DNA of 64,000 bases from Fonsecaea monophora. Lineage: Eukaryota; Ascomycota; Eurotiomycetes; Chaetothyriales; Herpotrichiellaceae. Below the pieces are notes generated by a model. It was not told the DNA's origin, did not search any database, and saw nothing but the letters and a program-made list of their open reading frames with translations. Every line of letters starts with the position of its first letter. Position 1 is the first letter of the stretch. The translations under genes were made by a program, and so were the position numbers. The stretch lies in the NCBI RefSeq assembly GCF_001642475.1, contig NW_019173950.1, positions 310,001 through 374,000 of the forward strand, in the 5' to 3' direction. Positions 11,601-21,914 of the stretch are shown here, piece after piece.

Positions 11601-12948
11601 ACCGCGCAGCAGGAGTGGAGATAGAGGACGCGACATGCGAACCCTGCAGTTTGCAGTGGCGGGTAAGGGTGCGAGGCTCGCAACACATAGGGGAGAGCTT
11701 GCTAGGGCTGCACGAACAGGGGAATGGTTTTAGCCAATGAATCATGGCCGCAAACCAGATTGTTTAATTTAGTACCATGCGACAATTTCAACCTTTGAAC
11801 GAACCAGCTTCCACTTCCCCTCTTTCTTCGGGCATCCTTCCCGCTCCTCCCAGAACAGATAATGACTGAGCTGATTTGAGACGAGATGCGTAACTGAGTA
11901 AGTGAATAGCTTAGTAAGTAATCAACCGAACGATTGAGGAAGGAAGTACCCGTTATTAGTTGATCCCAGTCCCCAGAGGAAAATGAAGGAATTGACTGCG
12001 CCATCATACTCGCGCGTTCCCCTTTCCCTTCCTTCACCGTTCTTTCCCTTTCGCCCCTGCTCTGTCTGAACGGCATGCTCGTATTATTCTCCGTCCTTCT
12101 CGTATTTTTATCTGCCCAGTCAGACCTATCACCTAGCTATCCACTATACCTACGAGGCGGAGTGTGAGTGTGAGTACGAGTGCCGTGCGCGGTGTACCGA
12201 GTTCTGCGATAGTTCAGTGGTACTTGTAACAGCCAGGTACGACCCACTCGCCCACCACTGCGGCGTGTGCCCGACCACCACAGATTCGGAGAGTTGAGTG
12301 GTAATCAAGGCTGAAAGCGGCCGCGCCACTCGATGAGACGACCCAATGGGATTCCTCGGGGATATATGAAGACCCGGAGGCAGAGGAGATATAAATATAT
12401 TTGATCCTGATACTGCAGTACAGTGACTAGCCTAGGTAAGTAGTAAGCGAGCAAGCGAGGAAGCGAGTAAGTAGTAAGTCGCTGTGCGTATGACTGTGTG
12501 ACTATGTGACTAAGCAAGTGAGCAGGTGAGTAGCACCCAAGTAGGTGCAGTGATCGACCATGCATGGATTCATGCATTCACGCGTGCATGCGTGCAGTGC
12601 AGTGCTACGTACGTACTGCAGTGTAGAGTAGATCGCCAGGAAAGGCGGCGCTCCGGCAAACAATTTTATTGCGCATGGAGGACGACGACTGGGGATGGCT
12701 CAGCCACAGTTTTCTTCGTATGTGCCACTGCCTTTCTTTCCCGGTGTTTTCATATTTCCAAACTGGTGGTCGTTTCATCTTGAGCCTCTCTCATTGGCCC
12801 TCATAAACAGACGCAGACTGCCCGGATGAGGCACTGTCTTCTGGTTGTTGTCAACGTCGCGCCACCGTCATCATTACTCTTTCAAACCAACAACCGACAA
12901 CCCCCGTTCCTACTTCTCCTTCTCCTCGTCTCTCGCTTTGTGCCGATC
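11601..12948. other. Intergenic between two convergent genes
   Basis: About 1.35 kb without a supported gene. It contains the 3' ends of the cupredoxin and the MFS permease, and a low-complexity middle part described separately. Confidence 0.5.
12435..12622. repeat. Low-complexity purine-rich and alternating purine-pyrimidine block
   Basis: The first half repeats GTAAGTAGTAAG (near 12435 and 12467) mixed with GCGAGCAAGCGAGG-type words. The second half (about 12556-12622) alternates purine and pyrimidine and contains overlapping palindromes such as ATGCAT, GCATGC, ACGCGT and ACGTACGT. There are no coding signs. Confidence 0.6.
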
Positions 12949-14865
12949 TCACAGGGTATACCGATAAAAGGGACTCTTGTCGCCCAAATCCAGCAGCTCC
13001 TGCTCGGTGTACTTCGCTTTAATGGCCGCCTCGCCCTCGCGGGCCAACAGCTCGTCCCTCCGCGCGTTCTCACGCCGGTACACCACGCGGAGCACAAACG
13101 CGGCGATGATGCCCATGGCGCACATGCCCAGGCTCACACCGAAGCCGGTCGGGTACTTGGGCGCCTGGGCCGCGAAGTAGATGTTGCTGCCGCAGATGCC
13201 GCCCATGTTGCCGACGCTGATAAGGAGGGCCATTCCTACAAGGTGTCAAGGTCAGCGTGTTGGCTTGTCTCAATATATTGTGCACCTTTGGGGAGGGAAG
13301 AGGGAAGTGATTGTGTTGGAGTAAGATAAAAGGTTGGGAATGAGAGAGAACAAACTCACCGACTGCGCGCTTCGAGGATGGCGCGAGATTGTTGGCCGCC
13401 AAGGTCACAACACACGTGAACGGGCAGTAGAGACCCGTGGCCACGAAGAAGAGGAAGAAGTATGACACGCCCGAATACTTGGGGTGTGGGATGGCCAGCT
13501 GGGCGATGAAGCCGATGACTCCAATCGCCAAACCGCCCATGATGAACGGAGTTCGCTGATGGACATGGTCGGCCCAGAACGCCACAATCACGGTCGCGAT
13601 CATCCCAACCACGTAAATCGGGATAGTCATAAGTTGGGCATTCGCGGAACTATAGCCCATTTGCTTGATTACCGACGGCACTGTCGCCGTGAAGCCGTAG
13701 GTACCGATGCTGCAGGCCCAGAAGGGGATGACAGCACACCAAACCCTCCAGTCTGCGAAGCCGGCCTTGATATACGCCCAGCTCATCTTGTCGACGTTGG
13801 TTACCCGACCTTGGCCCGATCCGGTGTGCAGGGCGATGCGATTGACGACGAACTCGCGCTCTTCTTTGGTGAGGAAACGCGCAGTCTCCGGCTTGTCGGG
13901 CAGCAAGAAGTACAAGGTGAAGGACACAGCGACGGGCGCCAGTCCCTCGAGGATGAAGATCCACTTCCACCCCGCGAGGCCGGCGATGCCATCCATCTTC
14001 TCAATCGCAAATGCCAGCAGCCCTGAGAATGCGCCGGAGAGAGAGGCTGCTGCGTAAAAGACAGCCATGCGGCGTTGCACCTCGTAGCGGTGATACCAGA
14101 TGGTGAGCACTAGCAGAGGATACAGGTTAGCATTGTCTATGTAGTTAACTCATTGGTTACCAGGGTGCTTTGTATCGAATCCCCTCTGTCTAGACTTTAT
14201 TGTAGGCGTGCGGCGGCAAAGGCGAACTCACAGTACGTCGCAGCAGGAAAGAAACCGGCTTCCGTCAGCCCCAGGAAGAATCGAGCAGTCACAAGGCCCT
14301 CGTAGGTGGTAACGACCCCCATCAAGGTCATGACAAGACCCCAGAGGAAGCAGAGGATGGAGATCCAGATGGACGGACGGAGCATTTTGAGGACGATATT
14401 GGAAGGGACCTATTATCTCCTTAGTATTATATTGTGAACCTCTGATCACTCAGGTCCATACTTCAAACAGTGCATATGGCACGAAGAAGACCGTCAACGC
14501 AGTATTGTAGCGCATCCCGTAGAGCTCGAGGTCTTCGTACATGCCTGCGATCTTGGCATTGCCGATGTTGCTTCGGTCGATGTATGCGAGACTGTACTTG
14601 GTCAGGATACAGTAGCCCGGCATTCAGAGCTATATCAAACTCACAGGTACAAGACGCCGAGCAGTGGAATGAGGCGGTAGTCGATTTTCCTCAAAATCCT
14701 CTGGACTTCCTTCTGGTCGTAGTGAGGCTCGATTTGCTCCGCATCGTAGCCGTCGTCCACGGTACGGAGGGCGTCTGTTCCATTGGTATTGTCGGGAGTA
14801 TGTATTCCAATCTCCTTCTCGTCAGCGCCGTATTCGAGCCTCTGAGTATGCTGTTTTTCGGTCAT
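12949..14865 (-). CDS. Dal5/TNA1-type MFS permease (anion:cation symporter family)
   Basis: A predicted 521-residue proton-coupled carboxylate permease of the plasma membrane. The family includes allantoate (Dal5), nicotinate (Tna1) and other vitamin transporters. Five exons on the minus strand (14865-14645, 14591-14462, 14409-14232, 14109-13360, 13235-12949) join in frame over introns of 52-124 bp. Family signatures are visible: RKIDYRLIPLLGVLYLLAYIDRSNIGNAK in the first helix region, RFFLGLTEAGFFPAATYLLTIWY around helix 4-5, and a long central loop with LPDKPETARFLTKEER. The C-terminal tail is charged (YRRENARRDELLAREGEA), also typical. The length is normal and the gene looks intact. The substrate cannot be read from the sequence. 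Confidence 0.9.
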
Positions 14866-16466
14866 TTTTTATAAATCGTTTGGCAAGAGAGACTTTCGCA
14901 AAAGCAAACAAAGGGGAGAAAACTCACGAAGAAGACATGATGCCAATCGCCCTCAAGACGCCCCTGGTTTATGAGACTGACGTGCGACGAGGAATATTGG
15001 CATGCACCTGGAGCTTCAGGTGTGATGTCCACCGGAGACCAGCTCGACGACTCGGTGCCCAGCTCAGTAGCAGGGGCAGACCTACAACCCACCGGACTTG
15101 GGACCTTGAAAGTTTTCTAGAACCAACCGTCAAGACCGTGATCCTGTTCTTGGGACCGACACACTCCAACTGCCGATCTGCTCTTGACGTTGGAAACGGT
15201 CCCTTGGCAAATGCAACGTGGGGATTCCATTCTTGGGAATATGCCCAGCATTCGTTTTCTTCCACCGGGGCAGGCACTTGGCGGGCGATCATTCCACCAA
15301 AGTGAGCGTTGGAGTCACGTAGTTCGAGGTTGGGAGGGGACCTGCCCTTGTGAAGCGAGAGACACTAGGCACTCACAGCGCATCGGATGATTTTCATAGA
15401 GAGTAGTAGTGTGATTTATTGACCTGCTTCAGGCTTGGCCCCTATTCAAGGTCAGCCTGGTGGGGCTGACGCTTGTAGAATAGATGTGGGGTAATTGTCG
15501 ATATTGCGGAGACAGAACCCGGATCGATGCTTCATTCGGAGGACTACCACTAGATGGTGTAGTCTTGGGAACCCCGTGGTGGCTTTTGGAGAAAGTCAAC
15601 ATCAGACTGTGTATGGAATCTTATGGGCGACAGTTGCCCCAGTCCTTGGCTCTGCTGTACATCAATCTCTTATATAAAATTTGAATAGCATGGGTATGCT
15701 TGGTAAAGGCTGGCGGAATCCCCAAGAGGTTGGCTGGTGGACGACGCTTTATATGCCAGTATGGTTGAATGGACTGGTCGATCAAGAATTCCATAACGTG
15801 TAGAGAGGGTCGAGCGCAGAAGCTGGAAAATGTGAATGCAGGTCTTAGACGCTGTCATTTGTCCAAGCCTCGCGTACGAACCGAAGCGTGGAAACCGCAA
15901 ACACATGATCCGGGACGAGCAGAGACAGGAAGAATGTTAGGGAAAATGTCAATCGATTCCACGTACTTAGCCACTGTTCAGCATCCTGGTTTTATCTGTG
16001 GATGCATGGCTGAAACTCAACGGGGTGTCGACGCCATCAAAGGTCACGCTTGTCAGAGGAGTATAACAGGTCAACTCCAGCACAAGACCTGAGGAAGAAT
16101 AGACAACGTTGGTAACACGGAGACCTCATCGCGAGGGACAAGTTGAAGCACGAAGCACGGTGATCATGTTGAAACAGTATGGAATGAACCATGAATAGCC
16201 GCATTGTGATCAATGTTTTGTATTGTCGAAAGCACCGGCCACGGGTTTGCACAAGTACTTTTCTCATTCAGTCGCTTAGAGCAAAGCCTTCCGGCAAATC
16301 GAGACGACGAACGAGCGCATCTAGGGTCATTCCGAGCCGACCTATCGCTTCTTTTCCATGGACTCCCCAATGCACGAAGAAAGCCCCCTTCGTATCTGCT
16401 CACCGTCCCCCCATCAATCAACATTCGGAAGAGGAAAGAACACACTGAGCATTTTCATCAACCCCC
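14866..16466. other. Intergenic upstream of the permease
   Basis: About 1.6 kb with no supported gene. Open frames on both strands around 14880-15300 overlap each other, have no recognisable domain and lack splice structure. The permease promoter should lie at the left and the 3' end of the L17 transcript at the right. Confidence 0.45.
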
Positions 16467-17301
16467 TTATGCCGCCGTGATGGCCTTCTGTCTCCGAGCA
16501 GCTCGCTGTCTGGTGGACAATCTTGTTCCCTTGGCAACACCCAACTCCTCGGCCTTGGACACGGCCTCCTCAGCTTCCGTCAAGATCAACTCGATGTGGC
16601 ATGGGTTGGACATGTACGGGTTGATACGGCCGTGGGCACGGTATGTGCGACGTCGCTGCTTCGGTGCTTGGTTGACTTGGATGTGTTTGACGATGAGTTT
16701 TGAGGTGTCCAGACCCTTGGTGTCGGCATTGGCCTCGGCGTTCTTGAGCAGACCCAACAGGAACTCAGCCGACTTGACAGGCCAGCGCGCTTTTGAGACA
16801 CCGAATTGTTTGCCTACGGAGGACAAAAATGTTAGCAAAACTGCATTTAGGATTCGCGCCAGATCGCATAGCAGAAAATCGGTCGTTCATCTAAACTCGT
16901 CCCCATCATATTGTGAAAGTTGCGCCCCCAAGGCTCTCGACAGAGTGCGCTTGTAGGAACATTCTCCCAAGAGATGATCCACCATTCTCTTTGCTCTCAG
17001 GGTTGGCGTACCTTGTGCGGTCCGTCCAGTGCTACCGGCATATCTTCTCATTGGCACAGCCTCCTTGAGTTGTTTGACATTTTCGAGGTATTGGAGGGCG
17101 CGATCGAGTTTCCATCCGTTGATGGCTTGAGCAGTCTCACGGGTGTTTTTGAAACTGACTCGCAGATAACTGCCACGGCTTCGAGCCGAGCGGGCACTGG
17201 GAATTCGTTCGGCGGGGGCGTAGCGGACCTAGGTGGCAGAAGTCAGTCATCCGCATAGATTCATTTAATAGATTCATTCTGAGGCAAAGCGAACATACCA
17301 T
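16467..17301 (-). CDS. RPL17: 60S ribosomal protein L17 (uL22)
   Basis: A predicted 188-residue cytosolic large-subunit ribosomal protein of the uL22 family, which lines the polypeptide exit tunnel. Three exons: 17301-17299 (only the ATG), 17228-17012 and 16813-16467. Introns are 70 and 198 bp. The second junction restores the conserved [22 protein letters not shown]. Other hallmarks are [31 protein letters not shown] at the N-terminus, [25 protein letters not shown] and CHIELILTE in the core, and a basic C-terminal tail. The one-codon first exon places the first intron directly after the start codon. Everything conserved is present, so the gene is functional by appearance. Confidence 0.97.
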
Positions 17302-17746
17302 CTTGACGGGTGTGGGAGTGAATGAGATGGTCCTAGTTGTTGTTGTCGATTCTACCTCGAAAATGAAGGCCGCACACTACGGGGAAATTTTGGTTGTGGG
17401 AAATGCCAAGACTGCGATTCTGCGCACATTGAGAGGGATGTGCGAGGCAACTATTCCGAGTCTTCCTGTGTGACTCGCCTTGGCATGAAATGACGCTAAG
17501 CCGTTTTCAGCCTCCAATCCTTCACCTTTTTGACCTTTCGACGTACTCTGGTCCTTGTTCGCACTCCGGTCCCTCGGTTCTGATTCTTGATTGAAGCTCA
17601 ACTTGATCGTACAGATCGTCCCTTATTCGCTGAGCAGACAGCCCTGTTCACACACAACAGAAGACTCTCTCACACAAGAAACACATATGGGTTAGCCCAC
17701 AAGCATGCTCCGTCTCCCTCAATTTCCCTCCTTGTCTCTGCTACTG
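17302..17746. other. Intergenic, L17 promoter and Clr2 3' region
   Basis: A 445-base gap between two same-strand genes. It should contain the ribosomal protein promoter and the 3' UTR of the Clr2 gene. No further gene is supported. Confidence 0.5.
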
Positions 17747-20385
17747 CTAATCCGCATCGGCTCGGGGATCGTAATCACCACCTTCTGTCTCTTCAGTTCC
17801 ACCTCGAGCCAGCGGAATATGTCTGTACCAATCTTCATCATCTGAGATCTCCTCGTCCTCAACCGCTCTGGCCATGATCTGTGCCTTTGTCTTCTGCTTC
17901 TTTTGCTTCAGCACAGGGCGTTCAACTTCTTCGATCGTCTGGACCACTGCCGGGGCGTCTGCTGCATCGTACCAATATTCCGCTTCAGTCACAGAGGTCT
18001 CTCTTTCTTCGTCTTCCTCGTCTGTGGACACAAGGGCTGCCCCTGCCAATTGGCTGCCTTTACGCTTAATCGGCGTTGTCTGCGGCTCTGGAATCGCTCC
18101 GGCAATAGCATCCTCATATCCAGGATCGCCAGGCCTATACAATTTGCCGTTGATGACTTTTGAACCTGTCGGCCTTCCCCGCTTGGACTCGTTTACTTCG
18201 AAATCGGGGAAGTTGGAGGTGTATCTGGAGGCAATTGGGTCAAGCGAGAGTTGTTGGCCATTGAGAATTTTCAGATGCGTCCTCCAAAGTTCCAGAGTAT
18301 CCTTATCCCGCGTTGTGTCGTATTTGCCGACCTCAAGTCCGTTTATCGTTTGTATATCCAATGCTTCAGCGCGAGTATCCGCCCAGTACCACAGCACAGA
18401 GCCCACATCGACCTCTCCCAATCGTTCATCTACCTGCGTACTGTAGACGCGACCATCTTCAATCCCTTTCAAGTCGTAATCCAGGGATGGTTTGATGCCA
18501 CTTGTCTTACTCTTGGCAGACTTGTGTTGCAGCAATCCCGTCCAGAGCTGCACAGCTGCACCTTCGCACAGTCTTCCAAGAATTTGGTCGTGCGAAATCT
18601 CATATCGCTGATGAGCTTCGTGCAAGCGGTACCATGGACCGTAGAGCGCTGAACCTACTGGGCGGAAGACTGTCTTAATCTCGTCTTGAGACACCGCTTC
18701 AGCACCACCGGATTGGGAGCTGGCATCCTCAGGTTTGAGCTGGTGATGACGGCTTTGGTCAATAGTGTAGCCTTTGCCCACCAGGGTTATGTAGGATCTC
18801 GTCGATAGCAACGGTGAATCTGGGGCGACGTGCTCCGCCTTGATGTCGTCAAGATGAAGTCTGATTGATTCAACAACCAGCACATCAGTGCATCCTTTCC
18901 CCTTCTCACGTGGGGCGATTCTGACGGCATCTCCGACCGTGATTAGCTCAGGCCCTATGTAAATACCCTTGCAGCGAATGGTGGCGTAAGGCCAATCTCC
19001 CTTAAAGTACCATTTCTCCAGAAGTGAGATACTAGTCATACAAGTCAGAGCATGTTCGATTGATGGGTGCCACTGATTCCTCGGAGTTCCTCGGAGCAAC
19101 ATCTGCCAGTGACTCAAGGGTCGGATATTCCGTAAGGGGAGATAGCGGTATTGTTTGGACATTGTTTTATCCTCCTCATCATTAGGATCCGGAAATGTTT
19201 CCACTCGGAAGCCTCCGGTGTTAAGATTGTTCTGCTTAGAGGGAAGGTCTTGGATATCCGGAAAATCGATGGGTCCATCGGTTGCAATAGCAGACGGCAC
19301 AGCCGTGATAACTCCACCTCTCCAGGTAGGAAAGCCGTGAAAACATTTCTGGGTAAAGGAATAGAACTTGTACTCCTGAGTTTTTTCATCGAGCATGAGG
19401 TAGTGCTCATGAAGGAAGATTGGACAAAATAACACAAGTTCTCCGACTCGGGGCACAAAGGCGTGTTGATGCTCGATCAAAGTCAAACTCCGCTGAACAT
19501 GATCTATCCCAGCCCAGTCTTGAACATTTTGAGTCGTCCAGGAGTGCTCAGCTCTCCAGTCGATGGAGTTGGGTTCTCTAACGTCGTCCTCGATTCCGGT
19601 TGTGCCTCCTTTGCTGGCCTCTAGTCTCCTCAATTGGTCTTTAAACACATCTTCCGTCCCTTCTGCGTCCTGAGCGTACGGAGCTCCTGCGGCTTTGATA
19701 TGGCGCTGCGGACGATTTGAAAAAGACCCAGTCGCACGACCAGCAATGGAAGTTGACCTTGACGAGGATTCGCTTTCAAGCTGGTTTTCCCTTGGGACGA
19801 GGAGCTGGTTTTCTGAGTGAATGCGGATTCGACGTTTAATCGGTTCCGCCTTGTAAGAGCCACAGAGTATGCATTCACAGATACCCTGCCTTCCCGACAT
19901 CAACCAAAGGAAATGTGGCTGAAATCGAAGAATGGAATCGTAGTACTTGCCAGACCAATGGCCAAAGAGCCGCTTATAGGTCACGCCTGTCTTTCCATTC
20001 TGATCAATTTCGAACACGGCATAGCCACGGGGGAGGTGGTCGAGATAGTAGTTCAGACCTGTGTTCAATGTCAGAAGGGTTCAACATCCATTTCATTGGT
20101 GGTCACGGAGCAAGCACAATTCAACCATCTGACCCAATGACATTGTGAGGTTGAGTAGCAGACGCGACAACATTGCTTACCCGTTCGCTGGATGCCCATC
20201 TTCTCTGACCATGCTTTTGCCAGAGTGATCAAGTGCCGTTCTTCAGAACTAGGTCTGTAGGGTTTGGGAGGCCAGGTCCGTTGGTCCGCATCACTGTAGG
20301 GCTGGATAGGAAGGACCTGCCACTGACCCTTTCTACCGATTATCTCCCAAGAGGGGTCAGGGCGGGAGGCGTGTTTTCCTGACAT
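17747..20385 (-). CDS. clr2: Clr2-like heterochromatin silencing protein
   Basis: A predicted 838-residue nuclear protein of the cryptic loci regulator 2 family. In fission yeast Clr2 is part of SHREC, the HDAC/remodeller complex acting at heterochromatin. Exons are 20385-20181 and 20058-17747, with a 122-bp intron that restores QRTGLNYYLDHLPRGYAVFE. A longer upstream frame exists, but its first codon is TTG, so I use ATG 20385. Residues about 70-135 match the Clr2 N-terminal region (HLPRGYAVFE, GHWSGKYYDS, FQPHFLWLM), ending in a CECILC cysteine cluster. The Clr2 core begins near residue 265 (VPRVGELVLFCPIF) and continues to about 480 with LPLRNIRPLSHWQMLLRG. The C-terminal tail is acidic, with a KQKKQKTK basic patch. 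Family assignment is by motif. SHREC membership in this fungus is inferred. Confidence 0.82.
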
Positions 20386-20740
20386 CTTAGTAATGAATGA
20401 GAGAGAGGCAGGCAATAAAGTGCGAACAGAAAACCATGACGAATGAGAACGAGCGGTAATGAGGATGAAGAATTGTCTGGGGGGAAATGCCGTTTGAAGT
20501 GAAATGATAAATCAACCGTGCAGAGCGACTTTCAATGTTTGTTTACACGCGTCAGAAGTGCCTCACCCGCATCTATAAACATCTCTTCTTGAGGACAGAG
20601 ACATTCTCAAAACTGTGTAGAGAAACTTGAAAATGAGAGTCTCGATTGACATGATTCACGAAACACGAAATATAGGGAAATTCACCTAGTTTGATTTACA
20701 AGCGATAAAACTTTACATGTACATATACAGCATACCATCG
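20386..20740. other. Intergenic between Clr2 and the next minus-strand gene
   Basis: 355 bases containing the Clr2 promoter and the 3' end of the 20741-21437 gene. Nothing else is seen. Confidence 0.5.
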
Positions 20741-21437
20741 TTATTTCCCTCCCTCTGCTCCTGGTATCAAAGTCCGCTCCAGCTTGATCTGGAATCTCCG
20801 TCTACCCTTCGCAAGAAAACCATTGAGTCCGTCATTTTCCATGTCATAATATAGCTGCCATTGTCGCGTGGAGGTGTCTTCGACAGCCACAAAGGCCTCG
20901 CTTTCATCAAAAGTTATGCGTTGTTCGTCTTCTGTCCAATCCCACGGTCCGACATGGTGCTCTATACTGGCTGATTTATTGCCATATTTCAGCTCCATCG
21001 TATCTTTGTCCACGTATATCCAGTTCAACAGCGGAGGATCGTCTCGAACTTGGCTAACAAGGCCCATGGGAACGGGGACTCTCTAGAACAAAGCCATCAG
21101 TCTGGGAAATTCACATAGCACGACTTTGGGTTGATTTGGGGTCACTTACCTCGTTGTCTGGATACTCGATGTAGAACGCTTCGGCGACATATCCTTCTTT
21201 GCACGGATTCAAAGCTTCATGCGGCCCTATCCACACACGGTCATCTCTCAGAACGAGTCTCTTCTCGTGGATTTCACGTATCCGAGAGTTCTGGGCTTCA
21301 CAGCTGACGTCGATGTAGAATTTTTGCATGCGCCTTGCATCCTTCTCGCGCTCCTTGTGCTTCTTCTGGCCATGAATAGCTTGAGCGACACCTGTGACGG
21401 TGGGAATCGAGGTGAGGATGAGAAGTCCGATGACCAT
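20741..21437 (-). CDS. Conserved-looking fungal protein with N-terminal membrane anchor
   Basis: A predicted 209-residue protein. Exon 1 is 21437-21150 and exon 2 is 21082-20741, with a 67-bp GT-AG intron between codons. Residues 2-20 are hydrophobic (VIGLLILTSIPTVTGVAQAI) and act as a membrane anchor or uncleaved signal. They are followed by a lysine, arginine and glutamate-rich segment (HGQKKHKEREKDARRMQK). The rest is soluble and probably beta-rich, with aromatic motifs such as GPWDWTEDEQRITF and RQWQLYYDMENDGL and a basic end (KGRRRFQIKLERTLIPG). I do not recognise a named domain. It is divergently arranged with the rhamnosidase over a 477-bp shared promoter, which would allow co-regulation but does not prove it. 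Confidence 0.75.
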
Positions 21438-21914
21438 GTTTCGGCAAGGGGCGCGGCTTCAAATGGGCAATGAGAGGCTTCTGAGAGTCTCTAAGTCATC
21501 AGTTAGACGTTCTTCGAGCATTTCGACCTTTGTGTCTCAAGTCTCGTTGTTGTTAAGAAACATCAAGGTGCACGCAGTCGCCACAATGTTGATGTGGAGG
21601 GGCGTCCGCATGTGCGTCAGTCATTGCCGCGTCACTTTCCCTCTGTCTCATTCGGCCCCAATTCCCCGCCACTGACCTGGCATCGCCCACTTTGCTATGC
21701 AACTATGGTCGCAATTCTCGCCCATGGTCATGGTGCTCTTGTCCCCAGTACATCCTTCCCTAGCCGAATTCGACACGCGCAGCGTCGCTAACCGATCTGG
21801 AACTTGGGCCGCGCGAGATGGCTGATCAACCGCAGGAGTCATCTCGGGACAACCTTCTCTACGTCGCAGAGAAGACCCTTTGGCACCTACAGTTTCTGAG
21901 TACCTGGGTGCAGG
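21438..21914. promoter_or_regulatory. Divergent promoter region, membrane protein / rhamnosidase
   Basis: A 477-base intergenic region between two head-to-head genes. It must hold both promoters. I found no strong TATA box or clear binding-site cluster. Confidence 0.45.

Noticed and set aside
14880..15305. A 141-codon plus-strand frame upstream of the permease
   Set aside because: It overlaps a minus-strand frame of similar length, has no domain, and sits where the permease promoter is expected.
20386..20415. N-terminal extension of Clr2 by ten residues
   Set aside because: The upstream start codon is TTG. The first ATG in the frame is at 20385 and gives a complete N-terminus.
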